DNA of 64,000 bases from Actinostola sp. cb2023. Its lineage: Eukaryota; Cnidaria; Anthozoa; Actiniaria; Actinostolidae. Below are positions 1-11,540 of this stretch, piece by piece (positions within the stretch are counted from its first letter, which is position 1; each line of letters opens with the position of its first letter). The DNA lies in contig JAUJYZ010000894.1 of NCBI GenBank assembly GCA_033675265.1, positions 62,001 to 126,000 of the forward strand, written 5' to 3'. The translations under genes and the position numbers were made by a program. The notes below the pieces were generated by a model. That model worked only from the letters and a program-made list of their open reading frames with translations, was not told the origin of the DNA and did not search any database.

Positions 1-1
1 C

Positions 2-622
2 AGAGTAGTTAAACACGTTTGCTGCGCTGGCAAAGATGTCAATCATCAGCCGTGTATAGTAAATTGTTATGCAACTTATATGGAGAAAGTTAAACATCTA
101 GCTAAGGATATAGATGCATATTATTTCAAGCCAAATCCAAATACTCAGGTTTTCACTTTTTTCAGTTCACCTGTAGGTATTAATACGCTAAACAAAATTT
201 TGCCTAACTTGTGTGAAAAAGCTGGTTTGGAACGTAAGACGTCACATTGTTTAAGAATAACTTGCGCTTCGCGTTTGTTTCAAAATCAGGTAGAGGAGAA
301 ATTGATACGTGATAGGACAGGCCATTGATCGAATGCTTTGTTTAAGTATGAAAAATCTAGCTTACAACAACAAACGATGGTCAGCAATCTGCTTGGACCA
401 CCGGTCGCAAATCAAAACGCTACCACTACCACTAAAGCTAGTTCTCCTGAAACAGATATAAGTGCCGAGAGCGGCTTAAACGATTTAGATCTTGAATCGT
501 TAGATTTCGAAGTCGCAGATGAATTGCTAGGTAGCATGGTTTTACCAGATACTTCTAACGTAGACAAAGTTGTATCGTCGGGCTCGGTATTCAATAATTG
601 TACTTTTCATTTCAATAAATAA
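2..622 (+). pseudogene. Crypton/DUF3504-like tyrosine recombinase, 3' end, one nonsense codon
   Basis: The frame is open from base 2 and the gene begins outside the window. The visible part is the C-terminal catalytic region of a tyrosine recombinase. It has a histidine-x-x-arginine style box (SHCLRITCASRLFQ), then EEKLIRDRTGH, then SNALFKYEK and a low-complexity tail ending NNCTFHFNK. In animals this family is known from Crypton DNA transposons and DUF3504 genes derived from them. The frame is broken once, by TGA at 326-328, exactly where relatives have arginine in GH-R-SNAL. A CGA to TGA change would explain it. The same frame then continues to TAA at 620-622. The ATG at 80 is internal, not the true start. 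Family assignment is from recognition of the motif pattern, without a database search. Confidence 0.7.
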
Positions 623-691
623 GCCACACAATTAAAATAAATGTTCTGATTATTCAAATTAATGGCTGTTATATTTTATTTCTACTATCTA

Positions 692-785
692 TGAACATGA
701 AGCATTATATAGCATCACACGTGGCATGATATATTAATATTAATATATAATGCAACGTGTGTCATTATATAATGCTTCATGTTCA
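692..785. repeat. Near-perfect hairpin (MITE-like palindrome)
   Basis: The sequence starts tgaacatgaagcattatat and ends with its reverse complement, with arms of about 45 bp meeting near 739. No coding sequence. It could be a very short MITE or an extruding AT-rich palindrome. Confidence 0.6.
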
Positions 786-1640
786 TTTACTTTCTATTGT
801 TCTTCTATTCTACCCCATTATTCCCCTGGGTCGCATTCAAATCCCTCCCCGGGCTTTAAGTTTCAAACGCATTTTATGTAGTATAGAGTGCTTTCCTCGT
901 GACCAGTGAGGAGCATCGGATTGGACAAAATGGTTATGAATTATTAATGAGTTTTTAAAAAACCGATAATGCCGTCTCAAAATCGCGTTTAGTTTATATA
1001 ACGATAACTAACTACGCTCTGTATGCGAAAATTATTGAGATACAAGATATCTAATGAGATGCAAAGTGTGAAACATCACTACGTTTTTCTAATATATCAG
1101 AATCATCAATTTTAGATTACTATCGCATACAGCAAGGCTAACACAATAATATTCAGCACTGAAAATATTATTTACCTTCATTAGACATTACTTTCACGTA
1201 AGAACGAAACTATATTTCGCGAAATAATATTATGATGTGCGTGAAAAATACTGAAGAAGTTAGATAACTTTTACTGATATGAGAATGATATTAATAATTA
1301 ATAAACTTTGTTGGAATGGTGTTAGTATTTGTAAAACATGCATATAAGACGTGTTTATAATATATATTTAGCTATACTCGAATTAGGGTACTCGTATTTA
1401 CAGGATTCTATCTTAACAAACACGGCAGAAAAGAAATTAAGAAGTTGAACATATTATTATTAATAATATTTAATTATTATTAATAATAATATTATGCAGA
1501 ATAACATCTCTGTTCAAATGCAGAATTTGTGAAGGACTGTTAATTAGCCTCCATAGACCGTCTCTAAACAAACAAGTACTTTGTTTCAATGCTAAACTGT
1601 TCCCCTCGGGAATATCGTAGAGACCATAACTGAACACTGA
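786..1640. repeat. Gene-free repeat DNA, including an inverted copy of the satellite-element flank
   Basis: No coding sequence seen. Bases about 1041-1133 are the reverse complement of 5085-5176 and of the matching part near 7985-8075. Bases about 1184-1330 are a direct copy of a dispersed module that starts with acgtaagaacgaaact and recurs near 5400, 31620, 48010 and 49325. An AT-rich palindromic stretch (tattattaataat) lies near 1455-1495. Confidence 0.5.
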
Positions 1641-1885
1641 ACACTGAACGCTTCATTCACTGATGATGACCCAATGGTCGAAAACGTTTTGAACACATTT
1701 TAAACCTTCAAGCCTTTTATTTATTACAAATTTACAGCAATTATATTAAGTTGAAAATGTGGTAGTTGTAGTCAGGCATGTTAAGCGAAAAATGAAGAAC
1801 TAGAAATGTTGTCACTGACTAGAAATTTAATGTGGACGTTTCGGTTGATGCTACAACCTTCCTCAGCAGCGATGTTATGACAGGC
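1640..1885. repeat. Penelope-like terminal-repeat remnant with hammerhead-like cores
   Basis: Two hammerhead-ribozyme-like cores lie here in opposite orientation. On the plus strand at about 1660-1686, ctgatga is followed by gacc, a loop, ggtc and gaaa. On the minus strand at about 1838-1876, ctgagga is followed by ggttg, a loop, caacc and gaaacgtc. Hammerheads are known in Penelope-like retroelement repeats. I could not draw convincing stems I and III, and both cores have an extra base after CUGANGA, so activity is doubtful. Confidence 0.3.
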
Positions 1886-2110
1886 TATGATAATGTGGAT
1901 CATTTACACAAACTGTTATATACACAAGGGAAATAGACATGTTCGTTAATTGAGTTGCATTCACGCATAGAATGCATATAACAATTATATTATGTACATT
2001 ATTATTAATGTAACGAAGAATCAAGGACGAGAATTAGAACAAGAATCAAAGTAGAAGTGGAAGTGGAATGAATAATTATTAATATTGAAATTGTAACAAT
2101 ATGCATTATA

Positions 2111-2398
2111 AACCTATTCCAAAAATCGTTGTCCGGGCCGAAAGCAACAAGCAACAAGCTGACGACCGCAAAGGACTTTGGGGCTTTCTCCTTATTCATT
2201 TATTCGTCCGTAGACATTTTGACAACATGCATTTTCAAATTGCCGAATAGTTCCAAATGATTGCTATTCAACGTCCGTATGGATAACTTCTCAAATACCA
2301 CGGATAAATAAATTAATTAGGAGATTCCCAAAGTCCTTTGCGGTCGTCAGCTTGTTGCTTGTTGCTTTCGGCCCGGACAACGATATTTGGAATAGGTG
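2111..2398. mobile_element. Foldback MITE with TA target duplication
   Basis: The arms form a long inverted repeat: aacctattccaaa on the left matches tttggaataggtg on the right, and pairing continues imperfectly for over 100 bp. TA lies on each side (2109-2110 and 2399-2400). The unoccupied version of the site is present at about 5985-6005, where the flanks read straight through. This fits a non-autonomous Tc1/mariner-type element. No ORF. Confidence 0.8.
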
Positions 2399-2598
2399 TA
2401 TAACTAAACATTGATCGATTGAAACGACCGTTATGCTTAAATTGCCTATCACCCTTATTTTTTTTATTTTTTTTAGAAATCACTTCAATGTGAAGTGAAT
2501 ATTGGGGTGGTTCAGTGTGATGTGATTTGAGTATCGAATTATTGATAGAGGTTTTAAATCATGACGTGCCAATTTGTGACGTCAGCGGAGACAATTAA

Positions 2599-4726
2599 GA
2601 GGACATTTCTACAAAAATCAAATATATTGTGGCAAGGCTCTTAAAATCGTTTTCGCTCTTCTTTTGAATATAGATAGGCCATTATTAGATAACAATTGCT
2701 GTGTAGTTTGTTTTCGAAAATATTATTTGATTTTCGAGATAATCGTCAGAGAAGAGTTCTGGCCGGAACCTCGCCCGGAAGAGCCTAAAATGGGCAAAAG
2801 TTGCCAAACTTTACACAGCGCTCGTACGTAAAAGAAACCATCTATATCATAAATAAACTTTTCACTTGTAATATGACCCTTCCTTGTTCTCTGGAAATAT
2901 TTTCACGCTTATTGGGCCATTGGAAGATTTTTCGCAAGGGAAAATAGAATGTCGGTGTTTTCATATGCATATGATGACGTTGAGAAAACACCAGAAATGT
3001 TTCCTGAAATGTGGCATTTTTTCACGGACTGAACGTATGACTGGTACATTTCCACAATTTCTTCATTCATTCGTATATCAAATAGTTCTAGATTTCTTCA
3101 CATTTTGCAGTCACAGCTTCTTGAAATGTCGCTGAAATTGAAAATGCAGCTTTTTTTGAAAGGTTTGGTCGCGCGTACTGTGAATGTTGATGGTATGACA
3201 AAAGCATCCCTAGGGTGGGTTCCATGCCACAGGATGGAAGTTAACTTCCCTGACATTCACAATCATTCACCAGTTTTGTCAGTAGGTCCGTGTATGGCTT
3301 CTTTCGTCGAATCTGAATTTGTGATTAATCTTGATATTTAGTTATCTTTCACAAGATCGCATATATCGTATAGACCCTATGCATAACTCCGCGCCTGGTG
3401 AATGATTGTGAATGTCAGATAAGTTAACTTCCATCCTGTGGGACCCACCCTAGGGATGCTTTTGTCATACCATCAACATTCACAGTACGCGCGACCAAAC
3501 CTTTCAAAAAAAGCTGCATTTTCAATTTCAGCGACATTTCAAGAAGTTGTGACTGCAAAATGTGAAGAAATCTAGAACTATTTGATATACGAATGAATGA
3601 AGAAATTGTGGAAATGTACCAGTCATACGTTCAGTCGGTGAAACAATGCCACATTTCAGGAAACATTTCTGGTGGTTTCTCAACATCATCGTACACAGTG
3701 GTTAGTAATATTTAAATGTTTATTGTTGTTGTCTATATGCGAAAATCACAACAAGTGGTTCAGACAGTCAAAGGGCTTAGGTCAGGTATTCCTCAAGTAG
3801 CGTACTTTATGCATATAATTATTAAATAACAGGTTAAATCGCTTTTTTTAACCTGTATTCATTGGCCCAAACTAAACGTTGTAGTTATAGTAAGTATGCT
3901 TGTTCGATAGTTTCTAGCATGAATTTTATTGAAATCAGAAGTCTGGCCGTGAAGTTGAACAATCGGTCACGCAATAATGAGTAGTATGTTTTATGCATAA
4001 TTAACTAGGGAACCCGAAAGCTTTCTACAAAGCTTAACTTTATTTAACCACACTAAACTTCTCATTTATGGAAATAACGTTTCTTCCGTAGTACATAGCG
4101 TCAATTTTATGGCAATGAGACATCTGGCCGTAAAGTAAATCGTTGATCATGCATTTACCAAGAAGCGTGATTTTCGCATATATTCACTGACAAATTCAAC
4201 ATATATTTAAGAAGCCCGAATTATTTTCCCAAACTATACTTTCCAGATATGGAAAGATCTATTCTCCCTTAGTACTTAGAGTGAATAAAATTTTAATCAG
4301 ACAACCCGCCGATGCTCAAATATTTTTTTTTTTTAGGTTCTTAATTAGCATATGAAAACACCGACATTCTATTTTCCCTTGCGAAAAATCTTCCAATGGC
4401 CCAATAAGCGTGAAAATATTTCCAGAGAACAAGAAAGGGTCATATTACAAGGGAAAAGTTTATTTATGATATAGATGGTTTCTTTTACGTACGAGCGCTG
4501 TGTAAAGTTTGGCAACTTTTGCCCATTTTAGGCTCTTCCGGGCGAGGTTCCGGCCAGGACTCTTCTCTGACGATTATCTCGAAAATCAAATAATATTTTC
4601 GAAAACAAACTATACAGCAATTGTTATCTAATAATGGCCTATCTATATTCAAAAGAAGAGCGAAAACGATTTTAAGAGCCTTGCCATGATATAGCCATTT
4701 TGTTTGATATTTCTACGGATTGTCTC
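2599..4726. mobile_element. Long-inverted-repeat DNA element with TTAA target duplication
   Basis: TTAA flanks the element at 2595-2598 and 4727-4730, inside a 72-bp satellite unit whose empty form (gcaattaatttgcc) occurs many times nearby. The termini are GAGGACA and TGTCTC. The left arm runs to about 3275, and the right arm is 3388-4726 interrupted at 3692-4346. The outer 150 bp resemble the ends of the 15-kb element at 13242-28592. They share tggcaaggctc, ttttcgctc, ataggtaggcc-like and tagtttg blocks, so this is probably a non-autonomous relative. ORFs read in the arms are incidental. Confidence 0.8.
3692..4346. mobile_element. Secondary insert in the right arm, with degenerate internal repeats
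   Basis: The left arm is continuous at the matching point (about 2960-2972), while the right arm is split here, so these 655 bp are an addition. It holds about three diverged copies of a unit of roughly 180 bp, recognised by catctggccgt..aagt and gggaacccgaa-like words. It ends in a T-rich run. No clear target duplication and no ORF. Confidence 0.55.
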
Positions 4727-5585
4727 TTAATTTGCCATAATTTGCTAAGCGATTTTCATGTAGCGCTTTGAACTAATTTGTGACGTCAGAGGAGGCAATT
4801 AATTTGCCATAATTTACTAAGTGATATTCAAGTAGCGCTTTGAACTGAAATAATTAAACACGATATGGAAGTATGCAATAAAAGCTAAGGAAAGTTTCTT
4901 CAGTTTTGAAATGTCAGTAATTTGCACTAGGGTGTTTTTGTATAATAAATGATGCCTCCTCATGCTTCACTTTATTTGCATTTTGAGATTTCAAACACGC
5001 TGGCATGGGCTAGAACAGTACTGGAATTGGCGCTTTGAGCATGACTGTTAATAACTTTTTACAATATAGTCCGATGAGATGTTGGATGCGATACTAATCT
5101 AAAATTGATGATTCTGATATATTATATATAACAAAATAAGCGATGTTTCGCACTTTGCATTTCATTAGTTATTTGTATAAATGTCTACTACAACCTGTCT
5201 ACAATACAGATACAACTTCCATACAACTTCTAAAACGCTGAATATTATCAATAATTAATGAAGTTTGGTGGAATGTTGTTAGTCTTTTAAAAACTCGAGA
5301 CATATTTATACTATACATTTATAGATTTACTCTAAAACAGTACTCGTACCGTGTTTACATGTACATATCAATAAATATTATTTACATTCATTATATAGTA
5401 GTTTCACGTAAGAACGAAACTAGTTTTCGCGAAATAATCATTATGATGTGCGTGAAAAACACCGATATGGAGTTAAATAACTTTTACTGATAGGAGAATA
5501 TTATTAATAATTAATGAACTTTGGTGGAATGTTGTTAGTATTTCTAAAATTTGACACCTGATTCAGTATAATATACCCATAGATT

Positions 5586-5803
5586 TGTCCTTTCCTTTTT
5601 TGTACTTGCATTGTCTGTGTGTATACATGTGTGAATGACTTCCTTATTATGATAATCTCAATGTCTTGCTATCTAGCCCGATTAGCTCTTTTGGTTATTT
5701 ATAGGTAGCTAATACCCTATGTTTGTATTATTCTTTCTTCTTAATTAATTATATTATTGTAAATCCTGTGGTATTGAAAATAAATTGAATGGAATTCAAT
5801 GGA
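5586..5803 (+). mobile_element. 5'-truncated non-LTR retrotransposon 3' end
   Basis: A 7-bp direct repeat atagatt flanks the insert (5579-5585 and 5804-5810). The insert ends in an A-rich tail followed by ttgaatggaattcaatgga. The flanks join to match the uninterrupted repeat seen near 48180. This is the expected shape of a severely 5'-truncated LINE insertion. Confidence 0.75.
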
Positions 5804-6161
5804 ATAGATTCACTCGAAATATGGTACTCGTATTTCCATGGTGTATCTTAACAAACACAGCAAAAAAGAAATTAAGAAGTTGAAAGTATTATGATTAATG
5901 TAACGAAGAATCAAGGACGAGAATTAGAACACGAATCAAAGTAGAAGTGGAATGAATAATTATTAATATTGAAATTGTAACAATATGCATTATATAACTA
6001 AACATTGATCGATTGAAACGACCGTTACGCTTAAAGTGCCTATCAACCTTATTTTTTATTTATTTTTGAAATCAATTCAATGTGAAGTGAATATTGGGGT
6101 GGTTCAGTGTGATGTGATTTGAGTTTCGAATTATTGATATATGTTTTAAATCATGACGTGC

Positions 6162-7749
6162 TAATTTGTGACGTCAGCGGAGGCAATTAATTTGCCATAA
6201 TTTACTAAGTGATTTTCAAGTAGCGCTTTGAAGTAATTTGTGAAGTCAGCGGAGGCAATTAATTTGCCATACTTTACTAAGTGATTTTCAAGTAGCGCTT
6301 TGAAGTAATTTGTGAAGTCAGCGGAGGCAATTAATTTGCCGTATTTTACTAAGTGATTTTCAAGTAGCGCTTTGAACTAATTTGTGAAGTCAGCGGAGGC
6401 AATTAATTTGCCATACTTTACTAAGTAATTTTCAAGTCGCGCTTTGAAGTAATTTGTGAAGTCAGCGGAGGCAATTAATTTGCCATACTTTACTAAGTGA
6501 TTTTCAAGTAGCGCTTTGAAGTAATTTGTGAAGTCAGCGGAGGCAATTAATTTGCCATACTTTACTAAGTGATTTTCAAGTAGCGCTTTGAAGTAATTTG
6601 TGACGTCAGAGGAGGCAATTAATTTGCCATAATTTACTAAGTGATTTTCAAGTAGCGCTTTGAAGTAATTTGTGAAGTCAGCGGAGGCAATTAATTTGCC
6701 ATACTTTACTAAGTGATTTTCAAGTAGCGCTTTGAACTAATTTGTGAAGTCAGCGGAGGCAATTAATTTGCCATACTTTACTAAGTGATTTTCAAGTAGC
6801 GCTTTGAACTAATTTGTGACGTCAGAGGAGGCAATTAATTTGCCATACTTTACTAAGTGATTTTCAAGTAGCGCTTTGAAGTAATTTGTGAAGTCAGCGG
6901 AGGCAATTAATTTGCCGTATTTTACTAAGTGATTTTCAAGTAGCGCTTTGAACTAATTTGTGAAGTCAGCGGAGGCAATTAATTTGCCATACTTTACTAA
7001 GTGATTTTCAAGTAGCGCTTTGAAGTAATTTGTGAAGTCAGCGGAGGCAATTAATTTGCCATATTTTACTAAGTGATTTTCAAGTAGCGCTTTGAAGTAA
7101 TTTGTGAAGTCAGCGGAGGCAATTAATTTGCCATACTTTACTAAGTGATTTTCAAGTAGCGCTTTGAACTAATTTGTGAAGTCAGCGGAGGCAATTAATT
7201 TGCCATACTTTACTAAGTGATTTTCAAGTAGCGCTTTGAAGTAATTTGTGACGTCAGAGGAGGCAATTAATTTGCCATACTTTACTAAGTGATTTTCAAG
7301 TAGCGCTTTGAAGTAATTTGTGTGAAGTCAGCGGAGGCAATTAATTTGCCGTATTTTACTAAGTGATTTTAAAGTAGCGCTTTGAACTAATTTGTGAAGT
7401 CAGCGGAGGCAATTTAATTTGCCATACTTTACTAAGTAATTTTCAAGTCGCGCTTTGAAGTAATTTGTGAAGTCGCGGAGGCAATTAATTTGCCATACTT
7501 TACTAAGTGATTTTCAAGTAGCGCTTTGAAGTAATTTGTGAAGTCAGCGGAGGCAATTAATTTGCCATACTTTACTAAGTGATTTTCAAGTAGCGCTTTG
7601 AACTAATTTGTGACGTCAGAGGAGGCAATTAATTTGCCATACTTTACTAAGTGATTTTCAAGTAGCGCTTTGAAGTAAGTTGTGAAGTCAGCGGAGGCAA
7701 TTAATTTGCCATACTTTACTAAGTGATTTTCAAGTAGCGCTTTGAACTG
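6162..7749. repeat. 72-bp tandem satellite, about 22 copies
   Basis: The word tagcgctttg recurs every 72 bp from 6221 to 7735, with small indels near 7322, 7413 and 7474. Units vary at a few sites: gacgtcagagg versus gaagtcagcgg, and ccatac versus ccgtat. The same rare variant run (ccgtat unit followed by gtaattttcaagtcgcgc) appears near 6338-6440 and again near 7348-7455, about 14 units apart, indicating higher-order duplication. Single units occur in copies 1 and 3. Confidence 0.9.
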
Positions 7750-8179
7750 AAATAATTCAACACGATATGCAAGTGTGCAATAAAAGCTAAGGAAAGTTTC
7801 TGCAGTTTTAAAATGTTAGTAATTTGCACTATGGTGTTTTTGTATAATAAATGATGTTTCCTCATGCTTCACTTTATTTGCATTTTTAGATTTCAAACAC
7901 GCTGGCATGGGCTAGAACAGTACTGAAATTAGCGCTTTGCGCATGACTGTTAATGACTTTTTACAATATAATCCGATGACATGTTGGATGCGATACAAAT
8001 CTAAAATTGATGATTCTGATATAATATATATAATAAAATATGCGATGTTTCGCACTTTGCATTACATTAGATATTTGTATAAATGTCTACTACAACCTTT
8101 CTACAATACAGTACAACTTCCATACAACTTCTAAAACGCTGAATATTATTAATAATTAATGAAGTTTGGTGGAATGCTG

Positions 8180-9880
8180 TTAGACTTTTACAAACTCGAC
8201 ACATATTTACTCGAAAACAGTACTCGTATTTACATGGTGTATCTTAACAAACACAGCAAAAAAGAAATAAAGAAGATGAAGGTATTATGATTAACGTAAC
8301 GAAGAATCAAGGACGAGAATTAGAACACGAATCAAAGTAGAAGTGGAATGTATAATTATTAATATTGAAATTATTACACTATGCATGATATAACTAAACA
8401 TTGATCGATCGAAACGAACAGTTACGCTTAAAGTGCCTATCACCCTTATTTCTTTTTTTTTTTTTTTTCTTTTTTTTAGAAATCACTTAAATGTGAAGTG
8501 AATATTGGGGTGGTTCAGTGTGATGTGATTTGAGCTTCGCATTATTGAGGTACAGGTAGTGTTCGCGCTACGACCACACCGCTTCACGCCGGGTGTTTTT
8601 AGAAATACGAGTCATTTCAACTGGTCGCGCTGTTCATTACACATCATTGTCAGTCTTTATTCTCCTGCAATATTCCACTTATCACTTCTACTTTCACGTA
8701 AATATAAATAGGGTATCAAAACTCATTTGTAGATTGTGTTGTAAACTTTATATGAATTTTCGAACAAATATTCGAAGAAAATTAAAATACTTAAAATTAA
8801 AATTAAATTACTGCAACTATACCCAGAAAAACTGAAATTCCCGATGACAGACATTAAGTGTGACCCAAAGGTCAAACTGCGTGACTACTTCGAACTAAAA
8901 CAATTCTTGTTTTCAAGAGATTTGTCGTGGGAACAAGAAAATCATTGACTGTCAGCTTACAGTGTAAATTCTGCACTTTACCAAAGTTCAAACCCAAAGT
9001 TACATTTTTTGTTGTGCAAACCGCGCTTTGGAAGTTTATGGGGGCTCACCGGGGCTCATAGCTACGTGACTCTTCGCCGGAATTCGGCCTACAAGAAACA
9101 CAGTTTTCAAATAGAGGTATAGCGTGGGATGCTCTGGGGTGCGTTAATACTTTCTGAAAGCGCCATTCCTGTACAACACTATGAAGTCTTCGAAAATTCC
9201 ATCCAAAGTAAAATAAAGAAAATCTCATTCACATAATGAATCGTCGTCAAATTCCATGCGTGTGGTCAACAAACACATAGCCTACATTAAAATAATAAAT
9301 ATCGGTAAATATCAATTGAATCACAAAGAAATGGCCAGAAATCTTCATTTAATTATGCATGTTATCATCCTTCAAAGATGATATCAATCAAGAAAATATG
9401 TCTTACATAAAATCCAATGTTTAGTTACCCTTCAGAAAACACTAAACAACCATGATTTTGGCGAAATGTGTGAAATAGTGTTACCATACTGCTTTGCGAT
9501 CGTAGCGCAAACACCACCTGTTTGAGGTATAGAGGTTTTAAATCATGACGTGCTAATTTGTGACGTCAGAGGAGGCAATTAATTTGCCATAATTTACTAA
9601 GTGATATTCAAGTAGCGCTTTGAACTGAAATAATTAAACACGATATGGAAATATGCAATGAAATCTAAGGAAAGTTTCCGCAGTTTTAAAATGTTAGTAA
9701 TTTGCATGCGCACTAGGGTGTTTTTTGTATAATAAATGATGCCTCCTCATACTTCACTTTATTTGCATTTTGAGATTTCAAACGCGCTGCTGGCATGGGC
9801 TAGAACAGTACTGAAATTAGCGCTTTGAGCATGACTGTTAATAACTTTTTTACAATATAGTCCGATGAGATTCAAAGTTC
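8180..9880. repeat. Satellite-bearing repeat family, copy 3, split by one insertion
   Basis: Bases 8180-8551 and 9522-9880 form one copy when the 970-bp insert is removed. The tail runs into the foldback that follows at 9795-10405. No coding sequence. Confidence 0.5.
8552..9521. mobile_element. Non-autonomous TIR element, 7-8 bp target duplication
   Basis: The termini acaggtagtgttcgcgctac and gtagcgcaaacaccacctgt are inverted repeats. The target ttgaggt is duplicated at 8545-8551 and 9522-9528. An 8-bp reading (ttgaggta) is possible because the terminal A is shared, which would fit hAT or P-like elements. No convincing coding frame inside; an 80-codon open frame at 8593 shows no recognisable motif. 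Confidence 0.75.
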
Positions 9881-10405
9881 TCACCTGTGATGAGTACTTG
9901 CCAAAATAAAATTTTCCTTCGTTTTAGTTTTCTCAATGTTACGATTTTTGGCGGAAAAATGACGTGTAACATGATATATTGTAATAAGCATGTTTGAGAG
10001 AACGCATTGAGATATGTTCGAAACCGCTGGGATAATTGACAAAGTCGTACTCAATCAGAATATATGCTTTTTCAAATTTGGAAATTCCACTACTTTTGCT
10101 GAAATATGCAATTTTCAAAAAATCATGCGTTTTGACTTCAAAATATATTTTCAGTTATCGCAGCGATTTTAAACATATATCAATGCTTTCTTTCAAACAC
10201 GCTTATTAAAATTTACCATGTTACTTATTTTCGATTTCACACTAAATTAATGACGTCATTTTCCCGCCAAAAATCGTAACATTGAGAAAACAAAAACGAT
10301 AAAACATGTTATTTTGTCGAGTACTCTTTAAATGTGAAATTTGAAGTTGATCGGACTATATTGTAAAATGTTATTAACAATATATCAGTACTGTTCTAGC
10401 CCAGC
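9795..10405. repeat. Foldback repeat
   Basis: Arms about 9795-9966 and 10248-10405 pair. Shared words are gggctagaacagtactg, acaatatagtccgat, tctcaatgttacgattttt and atgacgt. The left arm is also the tail of the satellite-bearing repeat, so part of that family is present here in both orientations. Confidence 0.65.
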
Positions 10406-10599
10406 GTGAACCCTTATATTACCCACATATCCAAAGCTACACATCACGAAGTATCAAATCCTGCGAATATTCACCTTACATAGAATACATTTTCATGATA
10501 AAAATAAAAAAAGGTGATAAGACTAGAACTTTAAGAAAATTCGAGGAAGAGTCGGAGTACTAATATTAATGCCAGAGGAGGACACGTTTTATTTATGAC

Positions 10600-10960
10600 T
10601 GATAATTATTAGTTGAGCGACATCAATAAAGAACAGTTTAAAGTCTACTTACTTTGATGGATTTAACTTTCATCAACATGATTTCTTGGTGAGTTACGTT
10701 TACATCAAAGTTTTCTTTTTGACGATAAGGCTCTTTTCGGAACGTGATGTTTACTCGATGCTTTTGACTTTTGTCTGTGTCTTTGTCAACCAGCCCCACC
10801 ATCGATCGTTACGCCAAGTTAATGTGCAAGGCGTTTAGAATAATGACCCTTATTTAATGACATACATCTCTTCAATAATTGTGTGTCGATTTCAATAGAC
10901 TCACATGGAGAACATTACTAGATGACGTAGGGCAGAAACAAAGCAAATTATTTCACCAGC
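10600..10960. repeat. Dispersed repeat, 3' part
   Basis: It matches about 31930-32170, 48320-48620 and 54003-54240. Shared words are gcgacatcaataaaga, ctacttactttgatggattt and gtctttgtcaacc. Non-coding. Confidence 0.55.
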
Positions 10961-11378
10961 TTGCTGGGTGCCAATCGGATGGTGATATTATATGAATGTA
11001 ATAAATGGTGGTCAAATTTAAACAATGTATCCTTTCATTAATTCGGCACACTTAATGGTTCTCGAATGCCTGTGGTGGAATAGATCAGCGGTCACATGCA
11101 AGGCACATAGCAACCACATAGCAACCAAAGGGAGGGTTTTCAGTAGAAACAACGGGAAATTTATTCTGCTTCCGAAAGATTCGAAAATGAAATCGTTTGA
11201 CTTCGTGGTGTAGTGTACTGATGATTGGCATATTGAAACAATAGACATTTGTCAATGATGTTTAACTACATGTCATTATGCAATGCTTGGTGAATTATTT
11301 TATTGCTCCAATTAACCTACGTACAATTTAGATACTGTCAATATAATACATAGTGGTATAGCAATTGTGCCGTTGAAG

Positions 11379-11530
11379 TATATCCTGTCTACAAGCACAG
11401 TTTATGGTACAATGTTTACAGTAACAATGAAAAAAGCATATCCTGTCCACAAGTACAGTTCATGGTACAATGTTTACAATAACAATGGAAAAAGCATATC
11501 CTGTCTACAAGTACAGTTCATGGTACATTG
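11379..11530. repeat. 58-bp tandem repeat, 2.6 copies
   Basis: The word tatcctgtct/c starts at 11381, 11439 and 11497. The rest of each unit (tacagttcatggtacaatg) is closely conserved. Confidence 0.8.
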
Positions 11531-11540
11531 GCATACAGCT

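Larger units (their letters stand above)
1990..5180. repeat. Satellite-bearing repeat family, copy 1, split by two insertions
   Basis: The parts 1990-2110, 2399-2598 and 4727-5180 read continuously like copy 2 (5890-8160). They contain the gaatcaaggacgagaattag module, a T-rich stretch, ggtggttcagtgtgatgtg, one or two units of the 72-bp satellite and a shared tail (atgcctcctcatgcttcac). The interruptions are the MITE at 2111-2398 and the TTAA element at 2599-4726. No coding sequence. A central tandem repeat inside a non-coding mobile repeat resembles HINE/pearl-type Helitron relatives, but no hallmark termini were found. Confidence 0.55.
5395..8160. repeat. Satellite-bearing repeat family, copy 2
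   Basis: This copy has the direct module near 5395-5560, a 218-bp LINE fragment (5586-5803), the gaatcaaggacgag module near 5900-6000, the 72-bp array and the shared tail to about 8160. It is the best copy for judging how copies 1 and 3 were broken. No coding sequence seen. Confidence 0.55.

Noticed and set aside
1655..1880. Active hammerhead ribozyme genes
   Set aside because: Only the core and stem II are convincing, so I kept it as a tentative remnant, not an ncRNA.
2884..3341. Open frames of 83 and 78 codons
   Set aside because: They lie wholly in the inverted-repeat arm of a TTAA element, have no motifs, and the opposite arm does not keep the frame.
6162..7749. Regular 72-bp repetition resembling a CRISPR array
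   Set aside because: There are no unique spacers; the whole unit is repeated, and the genome is eukaryotic. It is a satellite.
8593..8835. 80-codon frame inside the 970-bp TIR element
   Set aside because: There is no motif, and the position and length suit chance in AT-rich DNA.
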